Below, piece by piece: positions 8,957-19,471 of a DNA stretch of 64,000 bases. A model generated the notes under the pieces. It was given only the letters and a program-made list of their open reading frames with translations, ran no database searches and was not told the DNA's origin. Each line of letters opens with the position of its first letter. Position 1 is the stretch's first letter. A program made the position numbers and the translations under genes. The DNA is from an uncultured Pelagibacteraceae bacterium (GTDB lineage Bacteria; Pseudomonadota; Alphaproteobacteria; Pelagibacterales; Pelagibacteraceae), in contig CABYOT010000001.1 of the NCBI GenBank assembly GCA_902520695.1, positions 1-64,000 of the forward strand, read 5' to 3'.

Positions 8957-9941
8957 TCTGTATATTTTTTACATATTTGAATGCAGTTCCAGATTTAATA
9001 AATCCTCTGGCATAATTATAAGCAATTTTAAAATCATCATATTTTTCAGAAACTATTAATCCTGCTGCAGCATTTAGACATACTGCTTTTGAAAAATCAT
9101 TATCTTCCCCTTGAAAAATATTTAAAATTTTATCAGAATTAAATTTAGCATCATCTCCTACTAAATTTTCAAATTTATCAGCATTAACATTTAACTCATT
9201 TGGATCAATTAAAAACTCAGATATTTCATTATTTTTCAGTTGCACAACATTAGTTTTAGCGTAAGGTGATATTTCATCTAGACCATCCTCACTATTTACA
9301 ATCCATGCAAATTTTAAATTTAGATTTTTTAGTGCATTTGCAAAAACTTTTAGAAGCTTATTATCAAAAACACCAATTACTTGTCTTTCAACAAGAGCTG
9401 GGCTACTTAATGGACCTATCATATTAAAAATAGTTCTTTTTCCTATTTTTTTTCTTGTTGGACCAACATATTTCATTGCTGAGTGATAATTTGGAGCGAA
9501 CATGAAGCCAAAATTGTTATTTTTAATTTGCTCTTCGATTTGATTTGGCTCTAAGTTGATATTTATATTTAAGGCTTCAAGAACGTCAGCAGACCCACAT
9601 TTTGAGGAAACTGCTTTATTTCCATGCTTTGCTACTTTAACACCCATACTTGCTAACAACAGCGCTGATGCTGTTGAAATATTTAGAGTATCTTTTCCAT
9701 CTCCACCAGTACCGCAAGTATCAATGCAATCTTCAACTTTTACTCTTTTTGACTTATCTCTTAATATATATACACCACCAGCTATTTCATCTGAAACCTC
9801 ACCTTTATCTGATAATAAAGTTAAAAAATCATAAATTTGTTCATCACTAGCTTCACCATTCATTAAAATCTTAAATGCATTTTTACTCTCATCAAAATCT
9901 AAATTTATTTTATTTCTTAGCTTTTCTAAAAATTGATCCAT
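8949..9941 (-). CDS. trpD: Anthranilate phosphoribosyltransferase
   Basis: A 330-residue enzyme transferring phosphoribose to anthranilate. The PRPP-binding glycine loop CGTGGDG and the KHGNKAVSSKCGSADVLE region are diagnostic, and the helical N-terminal domain (about 1-70) has the normal length. It starts 2 bp after the trpG stop and overlaps trpC. It is a free-standing enzyme and is not fused to TrpG as in enterics. Confidence 0.95.
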   Translation of the reverse strand: MDQFLEKLRNKINLDFDESKNAFKILMNGEASDEQIYDFLTLLSDKGEVSDEIAGGVYILRDKSKRVKVEDCIDTCGTGGDGKDTLNISTASALLLASMGVKVAKHGNKAVSSKCGSADVLEALNININLEPNQIEEQIKNNNFGFMFAPNYHSAMKYVGPTRKKIGKRTIFNMIGPLSSPALVERQVIGVFDNKLLKVFANALKNLNLKFAWIVNSEDGLDEISPYAKTNVVQLKNNEISEFLIDPNELNVNADKFENLVGDDAKFNSDKILNIFQGEDNDFSKAVCLNAAAGLIVSEKYDDFKIAYNYARGFIKSGTAFKYVKNIQNV

Positions 9942-9943
9942 TT

Positions 9944-10507
9944 TTACTCTTTTACAAAGTTCTCCAAAATTTTTAAACCATATTTTGTTTTGATACTTTC
10001 AGGATGAAATTGAACCCCATGGATTTTGTATTCCTTATGCATAACACCCATTATTGTCCCATCTGATGTACTAGATGTAATTTTTAAATCTTTAGATAAC
10101 GATTTTTTATCAATTACTAAACTATGATATCTGGTAGCTGAGAACTTTTTTGGTAAATTTTTTAAAATTCCAATTTTCTTATTTATAATATTACTTGTTT
10201 TTCCATGCACAAGTTCTTTAGCTTGAATTATCTTAGAACCAAATATTTGACCAATGATTTGATGGCCTAAGCAAACACCAAGTATTGGCATTTTTTTATA
10301 CAAATTCTTCACTATCTTTAAACAATTTCCAGATTGATTAGGATTTCCAGGACCTGGAGATATTACAATTTTATTATATCCTTTTCTTAAAATGTAACGA
10401 TGATCTACCTTATCGTTTCTTAAAACATCAACTTTAGCAAAGGATGAAAGATAGTGATATAAATTGAATGTAAAGCTATCATAATTATCAATTAAAATTA
10501 TTTTCAT
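9944..10507 (-). CDS. trpG: Anthranilate synthase glutamine amidotransferase subunit
   Basis: A 187-residue class I glutamine amidotransferase. The catalytic Cys lies in LGVCLGHQ, and the His-Glu pair lies in VQFHPES near the C-terminus. It delivers ammonia from glutamine to TrpE. The NYDSFTFNL N-terminus is typical of TrpG/PabA. It lies 5 bp after trpE and 2 bp before trpD. The location in the trp operon argues for tryptophan synthesis, though a shared role in folate synthesis is possible in reduced genomes. Confidence 0.94.
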   Translation of the reverse strand: MKIILIDNYDSFTFNLYHYLSSFAKVDVLRNDKVDHRYILRKGYNKIVISPGPGNPNQSGNCLKIVKNLYKKMPILGVCLGHQIIGQIFGSKIIQAKELVHGKTSNIINKKIGILKNLPKKFSATRYHSLVIDKKSLSKDLKITSSTSDGTIMGVMHKEYKIHGVQFHPESIKTKYGLKILENFVKE

Positions 10508-10512
10508 ATTCT

Positions 10513-11970
10513 TTACTCCAAAGCCTTAATTAAAGCTTTTGCTTTATTAACTGTTTCATTAAATTCATTAATAGGTTTACTATCAGCAACAATTCCTGCG
10601 CCTGATTGTACGTAAAATTTTTTATTTTTTGAAATTGCTGTTCTAAGCGCAATGCAAGTATCAAAATCACCATTTGCAGAAAAATAACCAATACCACCAG
10701 CATAAACTTTTCTTCTAGTCGTTTCTAATTCATCTATAATCTCCATAGCTCTTATTTTAGGTGCGCCTGATACCGTTCCAGCAGGAAAACCAGCTAATAA
10801 CGTATCAAATTTACCAAATTTTTTGTTAAATACACCTTCAACATTCGAGACTATGTGCATTACATGTGAATATCGCTCTATCTTAAAACTTTCTGTAACT
10901 TTAACTGAGTTAATTTTAGAAACTTTTCCAGTATCATTTCTTCCAAGGTCAAGAAGCATTAAGTGTTCAGAAAGCTCTTTTTTATCTTTTAAAAGATCTT
11001 TTTCATAAAATTTATCTTCTTTTTTATTTTTACCTCTAGGTCTTGTGCCAGCAATAGGTCTAATAGTTATTTTATTATCTCTGAGTCTCACAAGTATCTC
11101 AGGACTTGCACCTATAATTTGAAAATCCTCAAAGTTAAAAAAATACATGAAAGGGGAAGGGTTAGTAATTCTCAATTTTTTATAAATATCTAATGGTTCT
11201 TTATTAAGATCAGTTTCGAACCTTTGACTTAGAACAACTTGAAAAATATCTCCTATTTTAATGTAATTTTTAGCTTTAGAAACATTACTAAGGAATTTCT
11301 TTTTTGAAATATTTGATTTAACTTTCGGTTTTGAAATCTTAGTTTTTGACTGATTTATCTTGTAACTATAATTTGCCAAAAATATCATTTCTTCTATTTC
11401 TTTTTGAATTTGGTCATACTTAACTTGATAATTTTTTATTTTTTCATCAAAAAAACAATTAACTATAAAAAATAATTTTTTTTTAATATTATCAAAAACA
11501 ACTAGATTTTTTGGTCTCAAAATTCTTGCATCAGGAATTTTAAGATCATCTTTTGTCGTATTAGGAATTTTCTCAATATATCTTATTGTATCATAAGAGA
11601 AATACCCTGATATAATTGAGCTAATTGGTGGTAATTCACTTGGTATTTTAAAATTAAAATTTTCGATTATTTTCTCAATATTATCTTTTGGAGCTCCTCT
11701 TAATTTTTTTCTTTTATTTTCATACTTCAAAACACAGTTATTATTATTAAATTCCCAAATTTTATCAGGATTTTTACCAAAAATTGTATATCTGCCTTTT
11801 ATGAAACCTTTTTCAACAGACTCGAATACGAAGCTATTTCTTACATTTAAAAAGTTGTTAATTAAATTTTCTATTTCTTTTAAGCCATTTGATTTTATTG
11901 CATGGTAAAGAACTTGATTTTTATTTTTTTTGTGATTTTTCTTAAATAACTTTAGATCAATATTCAACAT
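10513..11970 (-). CDS. trpE: Anthranilate synthase component I
   Basis: A 485-residue chorismate-utilising enzyme. The C-terminal catalytic half has GRNDTGKV, FPAGTVSGAPKIRAMEII and SGAGIVADS, all diagnostic. The N-terminal half is the regulatory domain where tryptophan binds in the family. It is preceded by the PpiD-like gene, whose stop codon shares one base with the trpE start, so trpE has no promoter or leader attenuator of its own here. Transcription probably starts upstream of the PpiD-like gene. Confidence 0.95.
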   Translation of the reverse strand: MLNIDLKLFKKNHKKNKNQVLYHAIKSNGLKEIENLINNFLNVRNSFVFESVEKGFIKGRYTIFGKNPDKIWEFNNNNCVLKYENKRKKLRGAPKDNIEKIIENFNFKIPSELPPISSIISGYFSYDTIRYIEKIPNTTKDDLKIPDARILRPKNLVVFDNIKKKLFFIVNCFFDEKIKNYQVKYDQIQKEIEEMIFLANYSYKINQSKTKISKPKVKSNISKKKFLSNVSKAKNYIKIGDIFQVVLSQRFETDLNKEPLDIYKKLRITNPSPFMYFFNFEDFQIIGASPEILVRLRDNKITIRPIAGTRPRGKNKKEDKFYEKDLLKDKKELSEHLMLLDLGRNDTGKVSKINSVKVTESFKIERYSHVMHIVSNVEGVFNKKFGKFDTLLAGFPAGTVSGAPKIRAMEIIDELETTRRKVYAGGIGYFSANGDFDTCIALRTAISKNKKFYVQSGAGIVADSKPINEFNETVNKAKALIKALE

Positions 11971-13391
11971 TATCTAAAATAATTTTTAACTCTGTCAATT
12001 GTTTGATTGAAAATTTTTACCTTATATTTTGAATTTAAAGATAGATCATAAGATGTATAAACATCATTAATAATATCGTTATTTGCTTTAATAGAATATT
12101 CTTCAACATAATCAGTATTTTTTTCCATATCTGAATAATAAATATTCTTAATTTTTGTAAGAAAAACTTTATTTGTTTCCCCAGTTACTAATGAGAAACT
12201 TTCTTTTGGTAATGTGTATAAAAGTTTTAAAGAGTCTGGGTCAAAAATTTCATAATCATTACTGTTTTTAATAGTTATAGTCTTAATATTATTTGTATTC
12301 TTTGATAGCTTCAAAAACTCATCATCATTAAATATTTTTTCATCAATTTTTTCAAAAAGACTTTTATTAAATTCAAATTTCTTTTTTAAAATAACATTTT
12401 TTTTAACGTTTTCTAAAAATTTTGGATCTGATTTATTTGGAATTTTTTTGTTAATATTTGATATTTCAAAAATTAGATAATAATCATTTTTGTCAACTAT
12501 TTGTATTTTATCCTGGTTTCTTTTTGAGTAAATTTCTTTAAGTATTTCATCTGAATCATCATTTAATATAAAATTATTAATTTCATTAAGCTTTAAATTA
12601 TAAACTTCATTAATTTCTCTAATATTTGATCCGTTTAAAATATTATTTTCTATCTCATCAATTTTCTTAAAAAATTCATCACTAAACTCATCTATTTCTA
12701 TTAGATTTTTAGGAGTAATTTTTGCATAAGTGGCATCAATAAAATCAATTTTCAAAATTTCTTGATTATTTTTAATGAAATCTTCAACTTCTAAATTTGT
12801 TGCAGTTTTGTCATGAACTAAATCTAAATCTAAAAATTCGATCTCGATTTTTTTATTTTCATTGATATATATTTTATTTTTTAAAAAATAAGGCGACTTA
12901 ATTCCTCCACTAATATAATTAAATAAATTTTCTTTTAGCTCTTGTTTCTTTAATGAATTTTCAAATGTCGAAGCACTTAAGTTATTTTCTAATAAAAATT
13001 TTTCATACTTAACTCTTGAAAATTTCTTATTATCATCAAGTAGTGTTGAATTAGATCTTATTTTATTTGCCAAAGCCTCTTCTGACATTGATACATTTAA
13101 TTCTTTAATTTCCATCTCAATTAATTTCTCAGATACCAATTCCGATAAAATATTTTCAATAATATTTTTATCTATGTTTGCTTTTATAATGTCATTTGTG
13201 AGTCTCGACTCGTTTATAAAACTTATAAAATCTTTTGATGAGATTGCTTCATTATTAATCTTAGCAACGTTGTTAGTATTTCCTCCACTAAAAACACTGC
13301 CCATGCCCCAAAATACAAATGGAATTATAATAATTCCGACAAGTACCCCAGCTAATTTTGAATTTGAGAAACCTCTTAATTTACTTATCAT
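11970..13391 (-). CDS. PpiD-like membrane-anchored periplasmic chaperone (SurA_N domain)
   Basis: A 473-residue protein with one membrane segment near the N-terminus (about residues 12-35, with GIIIIPFVFWGMGSVF) and then a periplasmic SurA-N-like helical domain (about 40-170). PpiD proteins help outer-membrane proteins fold at the Sec exit. It is about 150 residues shorter than usual PpiD, and I find no parvulin hallmark (GGDLG-type motif), so prolyl isomerase activity is doubtful. Its position directly before trpE and divergent to tpiA is the conserved alphaproteobacterial place for ppiD. Confidence 0.75.
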   Translation of the reverse strand: MISKLRGFSNSKLAGVLVGIIIIPFVFWGMGSVFSGGNTNNVAKINNEAISSKDFISFINESRLTNDIIKANIDKNIIENILSELVSEKLIEMEIKELNVSMSEEALANKIRSNSTLLDDNKKFSRVKYEKFLLENNLSASTFENSLKKQELKENLFNYISGGIKSPYFLKNKIYINENKKIEIEFLDLDLVHDKTATNLEVEDFIKNNQEILKIDFIDATYAKITPKNLIEIDEFSDEFFKKIDEIENNILNGSNIREINEVYNLKLNEINNFILNDDSDEILKEIYSKRNQDKIQIVDKNDYYLIFEISNINKKIPNKSDPKFLENVKKNVILKKKFEFNKSLFEKIDEKIFNDDEFLKLSKNTNNIKTITIKNSNDYEIFDPDSLKLLYTLPKESFSLVTGETNKVFLTKIKNIYYSDMEKNTDYVEEYSIKANNDIINDVYTSYDLSLNSKYKVKIFNQTIDRVKNYFR

Positions 13392-13452
13392 ATTCTATAG
13401 TCTTTATTTATTGATCTAAAAAAAAATAAACATATAAATTATATTAATCTTT

Positions 13453-14199
13453 ATGACAAATAATAATATGTATTTCATTGCTAATTGGAAGATGTTTGGG
13501 TCAGTTAAGTCAGTTAATTCATTAAATAAAGTAATAAGTTATTCAAAAACAAAGAAACTTAAAGCCAATATTATTTATTGTCCACCTTATACATTGATCA
13601 AATCTTTTGTAGATAAAACAAGAAAATCAAATATCAAAATTGGTGCTCAAGATTGTCATACACAAGTCAACTATGGACCTTTCACTGGAGCTATAAGCTC
13701 AAAAATGATTAAAGATTTAGGAGGTAAGTTTGTTATAATTGGACACTCAGAAACAAGAGTAGAAAATGATAATAAAAATATTAATTTAAAGATTAAGTCT
13801 GCACTTAATGAAAAATTAAATGTCATTTTATGCATAGGTGAAAAATTGATTGATAAAAGAAAAAATAAAACAAAATATGTTTTAAAAAAACAATTACTTG
13901 AAGGTTTAAAAAATTTAAAGAATTTAAATAAAGTTATAATTGCATATGAACCTGTTTGGTCAATTGGCACAGGCATTATTCCTAGTGAAAATGATTTAAA
14001 AAAAAATATTAGATTTATTCGAGACACCCTGAAGATTTCAAAAAAGTTTACAAAATCTAAGATTTTATATGGAGGCTCTGTAAACCCAAAAAATATAAAA
14101 AATTTAATGAGAATCGATAATATTGATGGTTTTTTGATTGGTGGAGCATCAACTAATGAAAAAATATTTATTGATATAATGAAAAAATCAATTAATTAG
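13453..14199 (+). CDS. tpiA: Triose-phosphate isomerase
   Basis: A 248-residue TIM barrel interconverting glyceraldehyde-3-phosphate and dihydroxyacetone phosphate. Catalytic residues are Lys13 (NWKM), His98 (IIGHSE) and Glu166 (AYEPVWSIGTG); the phosphate loop GGSVNPKN is near the C-terminus. It is divergent from the PpiD-like gene with 61 bp between the start codons, which must hold both promoters. secG follows after 5 bp. Confidence 0.96.
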   Translation: MTNNNMYFIANWKMFGSVKSVNSLNKVISYSKTKKLKANIIYCPPYTLIKSFVDKTRKSNIKIGAQDCHTQVNYGPFTGAISSKMIKDLGGKFVIIGHSETRVENDNKNINLKIKSALNEKLNVILCIGEKLIDKRKNKTKYVLKKQLLEGLKNLKNLNKVIIAYEPVWSIGTGIIPSENDLKKNIRFIRDTLKISKKFTKSKILYGGSVNPKNIKNLMRIDNIDGFLIGGASTNEKIFIDIMKKSIN

Positions 14200-14204
14200 G
14201 CGTC

Positions 14205-14507
14205 GTGGAAAACATACTATTAATTATAAATATAATATTAGCAGCAATTCTGGTATTGCTGGTTTTGTTCCAAAAATCTGAAGGTGGAGCCTTAGGTATT
14301 GGAGTTTCTCAAGATAACTTTATGTTTTCAAGGTCGGCTGGGAATTTTATGACTAAAGCAACGGCAATAGTTGCAACATTATTCATAATTTGTAGTCTGG
14401 GATTGACTATTATTTCACGAGGAGATCTTCCTTCAAATACGTCTGTAATTGATAAAATTGAAGAAAATGCAGACGATGCTCCTAAATTACCGGAAAATAA
14501 TAATTAA
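14205..14507 (+). CDS. secG: Preprotein translocase subunit SecG
   Basis: A 100-residue membrane protein with two hydrophobic segments (about residues 3-22 and 51-70). The conserved SecG linker FQKSEGGALGIG lies between them. It assists SecYE/SecA protein export. The start is GTG at 14205, 5 bp after tpiA; this gives the first membrane helix its normal length. The tpiA-secG-pyrG order is conserved in alphaproteobacteria. Confidence 0.93.
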   Translation: MENILLIINIILAAILVLLVLFQKSEGGALGIGVSQDNFMFSRSAGNFMTKATAIVATLFIICSLGLTIISRGDLPSNTSVIDKIEENADDAPKLPENNN

Positions 14508-14547
14508 TACTTTTATTTTTATAATTCATTAGCTATAACATAATTCC

Positions 14548-16170
14548 ATGGCGCGATATATATTTGTCACTGGCGGCGTGGTTTCATCACTTGGTAAAGG
14601 TTTATCATCAGCATCGCTTGGATACTTGTTAAGATCACAAGGCTACAAGGTGAGAATAAGAAAGATGGATCCATATTTAAATGTAGATCCAGGAACGATG
14701 AGTCCTTTTCAACATGGCGAAGTTTTTGTGACTGACGATGGGGCTGAAACAGATTTAGATTTAGGACATTACGAGAGATTTACAAATATTTCAGCTAAAC
14801 AATCTGACAACATTACAACAGGTAGAATTTATAGTGATATCATAAAAAAAGAGAGAAGAGGAGGTTATCTCGGGAAAACAGTTCAAGTAATCCCACATGT
14901 TACAGATAGAATTAAAGAGTTTATAAAAAAAGATATAACAAATGAAGATTTTGTAATTTGTGAAATTGGAGGAACGGTTGGTGATATTGAAAGCTTACCA
15001 TTTTTAGAAGCTATAAGGCAGTTTTCAAATGATAATGGCAGATCGAAATCATTATTTATTCATTTAACATTTGTTCCATTTTTAAAATCTTCAGATGAAA
15101 TTAAAACAAAACCAACACAACACTCTGTTAAAGAATTAAGAAGTATAGGAATTCAACCTGATATAGTGATATGTAGATCTCAACAGTCTATTCCTTTAGA
15201 TCAAAGAAGAAAAATATCCTTATTTTGCAATGTGGACATTGCTAATGTTATAGAAACAGTTGATGTAAAAACTATTTATGAAGCCCCAATAAGTTTCTTT
15301 AATCAAAAATTAGATAAGCAAGTTTTAAAATTCTTTAAAATAAAATCTAGAAAAAGACCAAACTTGCTACCTTGGAAAAAAATTACAAATATAGTTTTAA
15401 AAACAAATAGAACAGTAAATATTGCTATCATAGGCAAATATGTAAACTTAAAAGATGCTTATAAATCACTTGATGAAGCTCTTACTCATGGGGGAATTTC
15501 AAATAAAGTTAAAGTTAACTTAGTAAGAATTGAGTCAGACAAACTTAGATCAAAAGAAATTAAATCAAAATTAAAGAATGTATCAGGAATATTGATACCA
15601 GGAGGGTTTGGCAAAAGAGGAACAGAGGGAAAAATTGAGGCAATTAGATATGCCAGAGAGAGAAAAATACCTTTTCTAGGAATTTGTTTTGGAATGCAAA
15701 TGGCAATGATTGAGTTTGCAAGAAATATTTTAAAAATTAAAAAAGCTGGCTCTAGTGAATTAGATAAAAATTGTTTTCCTGTAATAGGATTAATTAATGA
15801 ATGGAATAAAGACGGAATAATTATAAAAGGAACCGACAAAAACCTTGGAGGAACAATGAGGTTAGGTCTATATGAGGCAAAACTAAGAAATAATTCTGCC
15901 ATAAAAAATATTTATAAATCTAATATGATTACGGAGAGACACAGACATAGATATGAGGTCAATATAAATTTAATGCAAAAATTTGAAAAAAAAGGTTTGA
16001 TGTTTTCAGGAATTTCTCCTGACAATCAATTACCTGAAATTATTGAACTTAAAAATCATCCATGGTTTATTGGAGTTCAATTTCATCCAGAATTTAAATC
16101 TAGACCTTTGAATCCACATCCTCTATTCTCATCATTTATTAAAGCTGCAAAATCTTTTAATGGAAAATAA
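14548..16170 (+). CDS. pyrG: CTP synthase
   Basis: A 540-residue enzyme making CTP from UTP, ATP and glutamine. The N-terminal synthetase domain begins with the diagnostic [13 protein letters not shown]-loop. The C-terminal glutaminase domain (about 290-540) has the catalytic Cys in FLGICFGMQ and the His-Glu pair in [11 protein letters not shown]. Full length. kdsA starts inside the last 11 bases. Confidence 0.97.
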   Translation: MARYIFVTGGVVSSLGKGLSSASLGYLLRSQGYKVRIRKMDPYLNVDPGTMSPFQHGEVFVTDDGAETDLDLGHYERFTNISAKQSDNITTGRIYSDIIKKERRGGYLGKTVQVIPHVTDRIKEFIKKDITNEDFVICEIGGTVGDIESLPFLEAIRQFSNDNGRSKSLFIHLTFVPFLKSSDEIKTKPTQHSVKELRSIGIQPDIVICRSQQSIPLDQRRKISLFCNVDIANVIETVDVKTIYEAPISFFNQKLDKQVLKFFKIKSRKRPNLLPWKKITNIVLKTNRTVNIAIIGKYVNLKDAYKSLDEALTHGGISNKVKVNLVRIESDKLRSKEIKSKLKNVSGILIPGGFGKRGTEGKIEAIRYARERKIPFLGICFGMQMAMIEFARNILKIKKAGSSELDKNCFPVIGLINEWNKDGIIIKGTDKNLGGTMRLGLYEAKLRNNSAIKNIYKSNMITERHRHRYEVNINLMQKFEKKGLMFSGISPDNQLPEIIELKNHPWFIGVQFHPEFKSRPLNPHPLFSSFIKAAKSFNGK

Positions 16171-16984
16171 AATAGTTAATTGTAACGGTATAGAAATTTC
16201 AAATAAGAATAAAATTTGTCTTATTTCTGGGCCTTGCCAACTAGAAACAGAACAACATGCTTTGGACATGGCAGGTAAAATTAAAGAAATTGCAACAAAG
16301 TATAATATTGGATTTATTTATAAAACTTCATTTGATAAGGCTAATAGAACAAGCTTGAAAGGCAAAAGAGGAGCTGGTTTAGAAAACTCTCTGCCTGTAT
16401 TTGATAAAATCAAAAAAGAAATTAACGTACCTGTTCTAACTGATATACATAATGAAGAACAGTGTTCCCTAGTTTCTCAACACGTGGATGTTCTTCAAAT
16501 ACCAGCATTTCTTTGTAGGCAAACAGATTTATTGATTGCTGCTGCTAAAACCAATAAAATTATTAACGTAAAAAAAGGTCAATTCTTAGCACCATGGGAT
16601 ATGGTGAATGTAACAAAAAAAATTTCAGACAGTGGGAATAAAAATATTTTAGTCACAGAAAGAGGTGCTAGCTTTGGTTATAATACATTGGTCTCAGATA
16701 TGAGATCTATTCCCATCATGGCAAAAAATGGTTATCCAGTGGTATTTGATGGAACTCATTCAGTGCAACAACCTGGTGGTCTAGGCGAAAAAAGTGGTGG
16801 TCAAAGAGAATTTGTTGAGTATTTATCAAGAGCAGCAGTTGCTGTAGGCGTTGCAGCTATTTTTTTGGAAACGCATCAGGACCCTGATAATGCTCCATCA
16901 GATGGTCCAAACATGGTCCCCTTAGATAAATTAGACGAGCTAATTAATCAAATTGTAGAAATTGATAATTTAGTTAAAAAGTAA
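16160..16984 (+). CDS. kdsA: 3-deoxy-8-phosphooctulonate (KDO-8-P) synthase
   Basis: A 274-residue TIM barrel condensing arabinose-5-phosphate with phosphoenolpyruvate to give KDO-8-phosphate for LPS. Family motifs include [35 protein letters not shown] and [12 protein letters not shown]. It overlaps pyrG by 11 bp, and eno follows after 3 bp. With the lpx genes it shows that a KDO-lipid A core is made. Confidence 0.96.
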   Translation: MENKIVNCNGIEISNKNKICLISGPCQLETEQHALDMAGKIKEIATKYNIGFIYKTSFDKANRTSLKGKRGAGLENSLPVFDKIKKEINVPVLTDIHNEEQCSLVSQHVDVLQIPAFLCRQTDLLIAAAKTNKIINVKKGQFLAPWDMVNVTKKISDSGNKNILVTERGASFGYNTLVSDMRSIPIMAKNGYPVVFDGTHSVQQPGGLGEKSGGQREFVEYLSRAAVAVGVAAIFLETHQDPDNAPSDGPNMVPLDKLDELINQIVEIDNLVKK

Positions 16985-16987
16985 TTA

Positions 16988-18247
16988 ATGAGCAAAATCA
17001 AAAGAGTTGTAGCCAGACAGGTATATGATAGCAGAGGAAATCCTACTATTGAGGCTGAAGTATTTTCAAATAATTTAAGTGCGTCAGCAATTTGTCCTTC
17101 AGGTGCTTCAACAGGAACTTTTGAGGCCTATGAAAAAAGAGATAAGAGTAATAAAAAATACTTAGGAAAAAGTGTTTTAATACCAGTAGCAACTGTTAAT
17201 AAATTAATTTCAAAAAAATTAAAAAATCAAAATATCCATTATCAAGAGAGAATAGATAGTATTCTTATAAAATTAGATGGCACAAAACAAAAAACAAAGT
17301 TAGGTGCGAATACAATATTAGCTGTATCCATGGCTGTAAAAAAATTATCAGCAAAAGTTAAAAAAATACCTTTATATAAAAATTTTATTGTTAAAAAAAA
17401 TTTTAAACTCCCTTTTCCTTTAATGAATATTATTAATGGGGGCGCACACGCTGATAATGGCCTTAGAATACAAGAGTTTATGATTAGACCTGATAAAGCC
17501 AAATCATTTAATGATGCTGTCAGAATGTGTTTTTTAGTAATAAACAATTTAAAAGTATTATTAAAAAAAGCTGGTCACTCTATTAATGTAGGTGATGAAG
17601 GTGGCTTTGCACCAATGATAAGTGATAATGAAAGTGCATTAAAACTTATAGTTCAAGCTATAAAAAAATCAGGTTTTAAAAATGGTAAAGATATATCAAT
17701 TTGTTTAGATGTTGCAGCAAATGAATTAATTAAAAAAGGTAAATATTCAATTCATTCTAAAAATTACATAAGTGTTGATCAATCAATTAAAAAATACTTA
17801 CAACTTATTAAAAAATATCAAATTAAATCAATCGAGGACCCATTTGGTGAAGATGATTGGAAGGCATGGTCAAAATTTGTAAATGAAACAAAAAACAAAA
17901 CACAAATAATAGGTGATGATCTTTTTGTAACAAATCTCGAAAGATTAAAAATAGGCTTTTTAAATTTATCTGCAAATAGTATTTTAATAAAATTGAACCA
18001 AATAGGTACTGTTACCGAAACGTTAGAAGTAATTAAATTTGCTCAACTTATTGGATTTAAAACAATCGTCTCACATAGATCTGGAGATACTGAAGATACA
18101 TTTATTGCTGATTTAGCAGTAGGCACCAATTCAAATCAAATCAAAACTGGATCTCTTGCAAGATCAGAGAGAATAGCAAAATATAACCAACTAATTCGTA
18201 TTGAAGAAGATCTTGGTAGATCGGCTAAAATGAATAAAATTGATTAA
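16988..18247 (+). CDS. eno: Enolase
   Basis: A 419-residue glycolytic enzyme. Seen are the N-terminal ARQVYDSRGNPT, SGASTGTFEA loop, VGDEGGFAP, the metal-binding Asp/Glu in SIEDPFGEDDW and GDDLFVTN, and the catalytic SHRSGDTED. The enzyme interconverts 2-phosphoglycerate and phosphoenolpyruvate, the latter a KdsA substrate. The stop and the next gene's start share a base (TAATG). pyrG-kdsA-eno-ftsB is a conserved proteobacterial order. Confidence 0.97.
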   Translation: MSKIKRVVARQVYDSRGNPTIEAEVFSNNLSASAICPSGASTGTFEAYEKRDKSNKKYLGKSVLIPVATVNKLISKKLKNQNIHYQERIDSILIKLDGTKQKTKLGANTILAVSMAVKKLSAKVKKIPLYKNFIVKKNFKLPFPLMNIINGGAHADNGLRIQEFMIRPDKAKSFNDAVRMCFLVINNLKVLLKKAGHSINVGDEGGFAPMISDNESALKLIVQAIKKSGFKNGKDISICLDVAANELIKKGKYSIHSKNYISVDQSIKKYLQLIKKYQIKSIEDPFGEDDWKAWSKFVNETKNKTQIIGDDLFVTNLERLKIGFLNLSANSILIKLNQIGTVTETLEVIKFAQLIGFKTIVSHRSGDTEDTFIADLAVGTNSNQIKTGSLARSERIAKYNQLIRIEEDLGRSAKMNKID

Positions 18248-18555
18248 TGTTAGAAAAATTAAAAAAGAACTATTTTATTCTTATCATTACATTCTTGTTT
18301 ATTTATTTTTTCTTTAATTTACTAGATGGTGATAGAGGTCTCATTTCTTACATGGAAAAGAAAGTAATATATGAGCAACTAAAAAAAGATCAAATTACTC
18401 TAAATAGCAAAATAAAAGAATTAGAGCACAAAAATTCACTTTTAACAGAAAATATAGATCTAGATTTTATAGAAATATTAATAAGAGAAAAGTTTTTATT
18501 TGGAAAAGAAGGTGAGACTACCTATATAATTAAAGATAATGGAAATCAAAAATAG
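18247..18555 (+). CDS. ftsB: Cell division protein FtsB/DivIC-like septum formation initiator
   Basis: A 102-residue single-pass membrane protein: one hydrophobic segment at about residues 10-27, then a coiled coil (about 35-70) and a short conserved tail ([12 protein letters not shown]) matching the FtsB/DivIC tail. It bridges FtsQ and FtsL in the divisome. The call rests on architecture and on the conserved position right after eno. It overlaps lipA by 17 bp. Confidence 0.85.
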   Translation: MLEKLKKNYFILIITFLFIYFFFNLLDGDRGLISYMEKKVIYEQLKKDQITLNSKIKELEHKNSLLTENIDLDFIEILIREKFLFGKEGETTYIIKDNGNQK

Positions 18556-19471
18556 ACCAAGACACCCTGAAAAAGTTAATAAACCGATTAATCCTATCAA
18601 AAAGAAACCTAAGTGGATTAGATCTAAGCTATTAAATAGTAAAGAATTTTTTTTAACCAAAACAGTTGTTAATAAAGATAATCTTGTAACAGTTTGCCAA
18701 GAAGCAAACTGCCCAAATATTACTGAATGCTGGAGTAAAAGGCACGCAACTCTAATGATAATGGGTGATACATGTACAAGAGCTTGTGCGTTTTGTGACG
18801 TAAAAACAGGAAAGCCAGAAAAACTAGATCAATACGAGCCGGTTAAAATAGCAAATGCTGTTAATAAACTTAATTTAAGACATGTGGTTATAACTTCTGT
18901 TGATAGAGACGATCTTTCCGACGGTGGTTCAAATCATTTTCATGACGTTATTGTTGCAACAAGAAAAAAAAATCCAAATACCACAATTGAAGTTTTAACG
19001 CCTGATTTTTTAAGAAAAGGAGAGGCGTATAAAAGAGTATTGGAGGCAAGCCCAGATGTTTTTAATCATAATATTGAAACAGTACCTAGTCTTTATGTAA
19101 AAGTTAGACCAGGTGCAAGATATTTTGGATCATTAGAACTTTTAAAAAATTCAAAAAAATTCAATAAAAATGTTTTCACAAAATCAGGCATTATGGTTGG
19201 ATTCGGAGAAACAAAAGATGAGATAATTCAAGTTATGGATGATCTAAGATCTGCAGAAGTTGATTTTTTAACAATTGGTCAATATCTGCAACCTTCGACC
19301 AAACACTTTCCATTAAATAGGTATTATCATCCAGACGAATTTATAGAACTTGGTAAAATAGCAAAATCTAAAGGATTTTTATTAGTATCTTCATCACCTT
19401 TAACAAGATCTTCTTATCATGCTGATGAAGATTTTAATCAACTTAAAAATAATAGAAAAAATATTCATTAA
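18539..19471 (+). CDS. lipA: Lipoyl synthase
   Basis: A 310-residue radical SAM enzyme inserting two sulfurs into protein-bound octanoate. The auxiliary cluster cysteines are in [12 protein letters not shown], and the radical SAM CX3CX2C motif is in CTRACAFC. The C-terminal RSSYHAD is the family signature. It overlaps ftsB upstream by 17 bp and touches the COQ10-like gene downstream. In Rhizobiales the pyruvate dehydrogenase genes stand between ftsB and lipA; they are missing here. Confidence 0.96.
   Translation: MEIKNRPRHPEKVNKPINPIKKKPKWIRSKLLNSKEFFLTKTVVNKDNLVTVCQEANCPNITECWSKRHATLMIMGDTCTRACAFCDVKTGKPEKLDQYEPVKIANAVNKLNLRHVVITSVDRDDLSDGGSNHFHDVIVATRKKNPNTTIEVLTPDFLRKGEAYKRVLEASPDVFNHNIETVPSLYVKVRPGARYFGSLELLKNSKKFNKNVFTKSGIMVGFGETKDEIIQVMDDLRSAEVDFLTIGQYLQPSTKHFPLNRYYHPDEFIELGKIAKSKGFLLVSSSPLTRSSYHADEDFNQLKNNRKNIH

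Noticed and set aside
15486-15902. Minus-strand open frame of 138 codons inside pyrG
   Set aside because: It lies wholly opposite the conserved glutaminase domain of CTP synthase, and its translation resembles no family.
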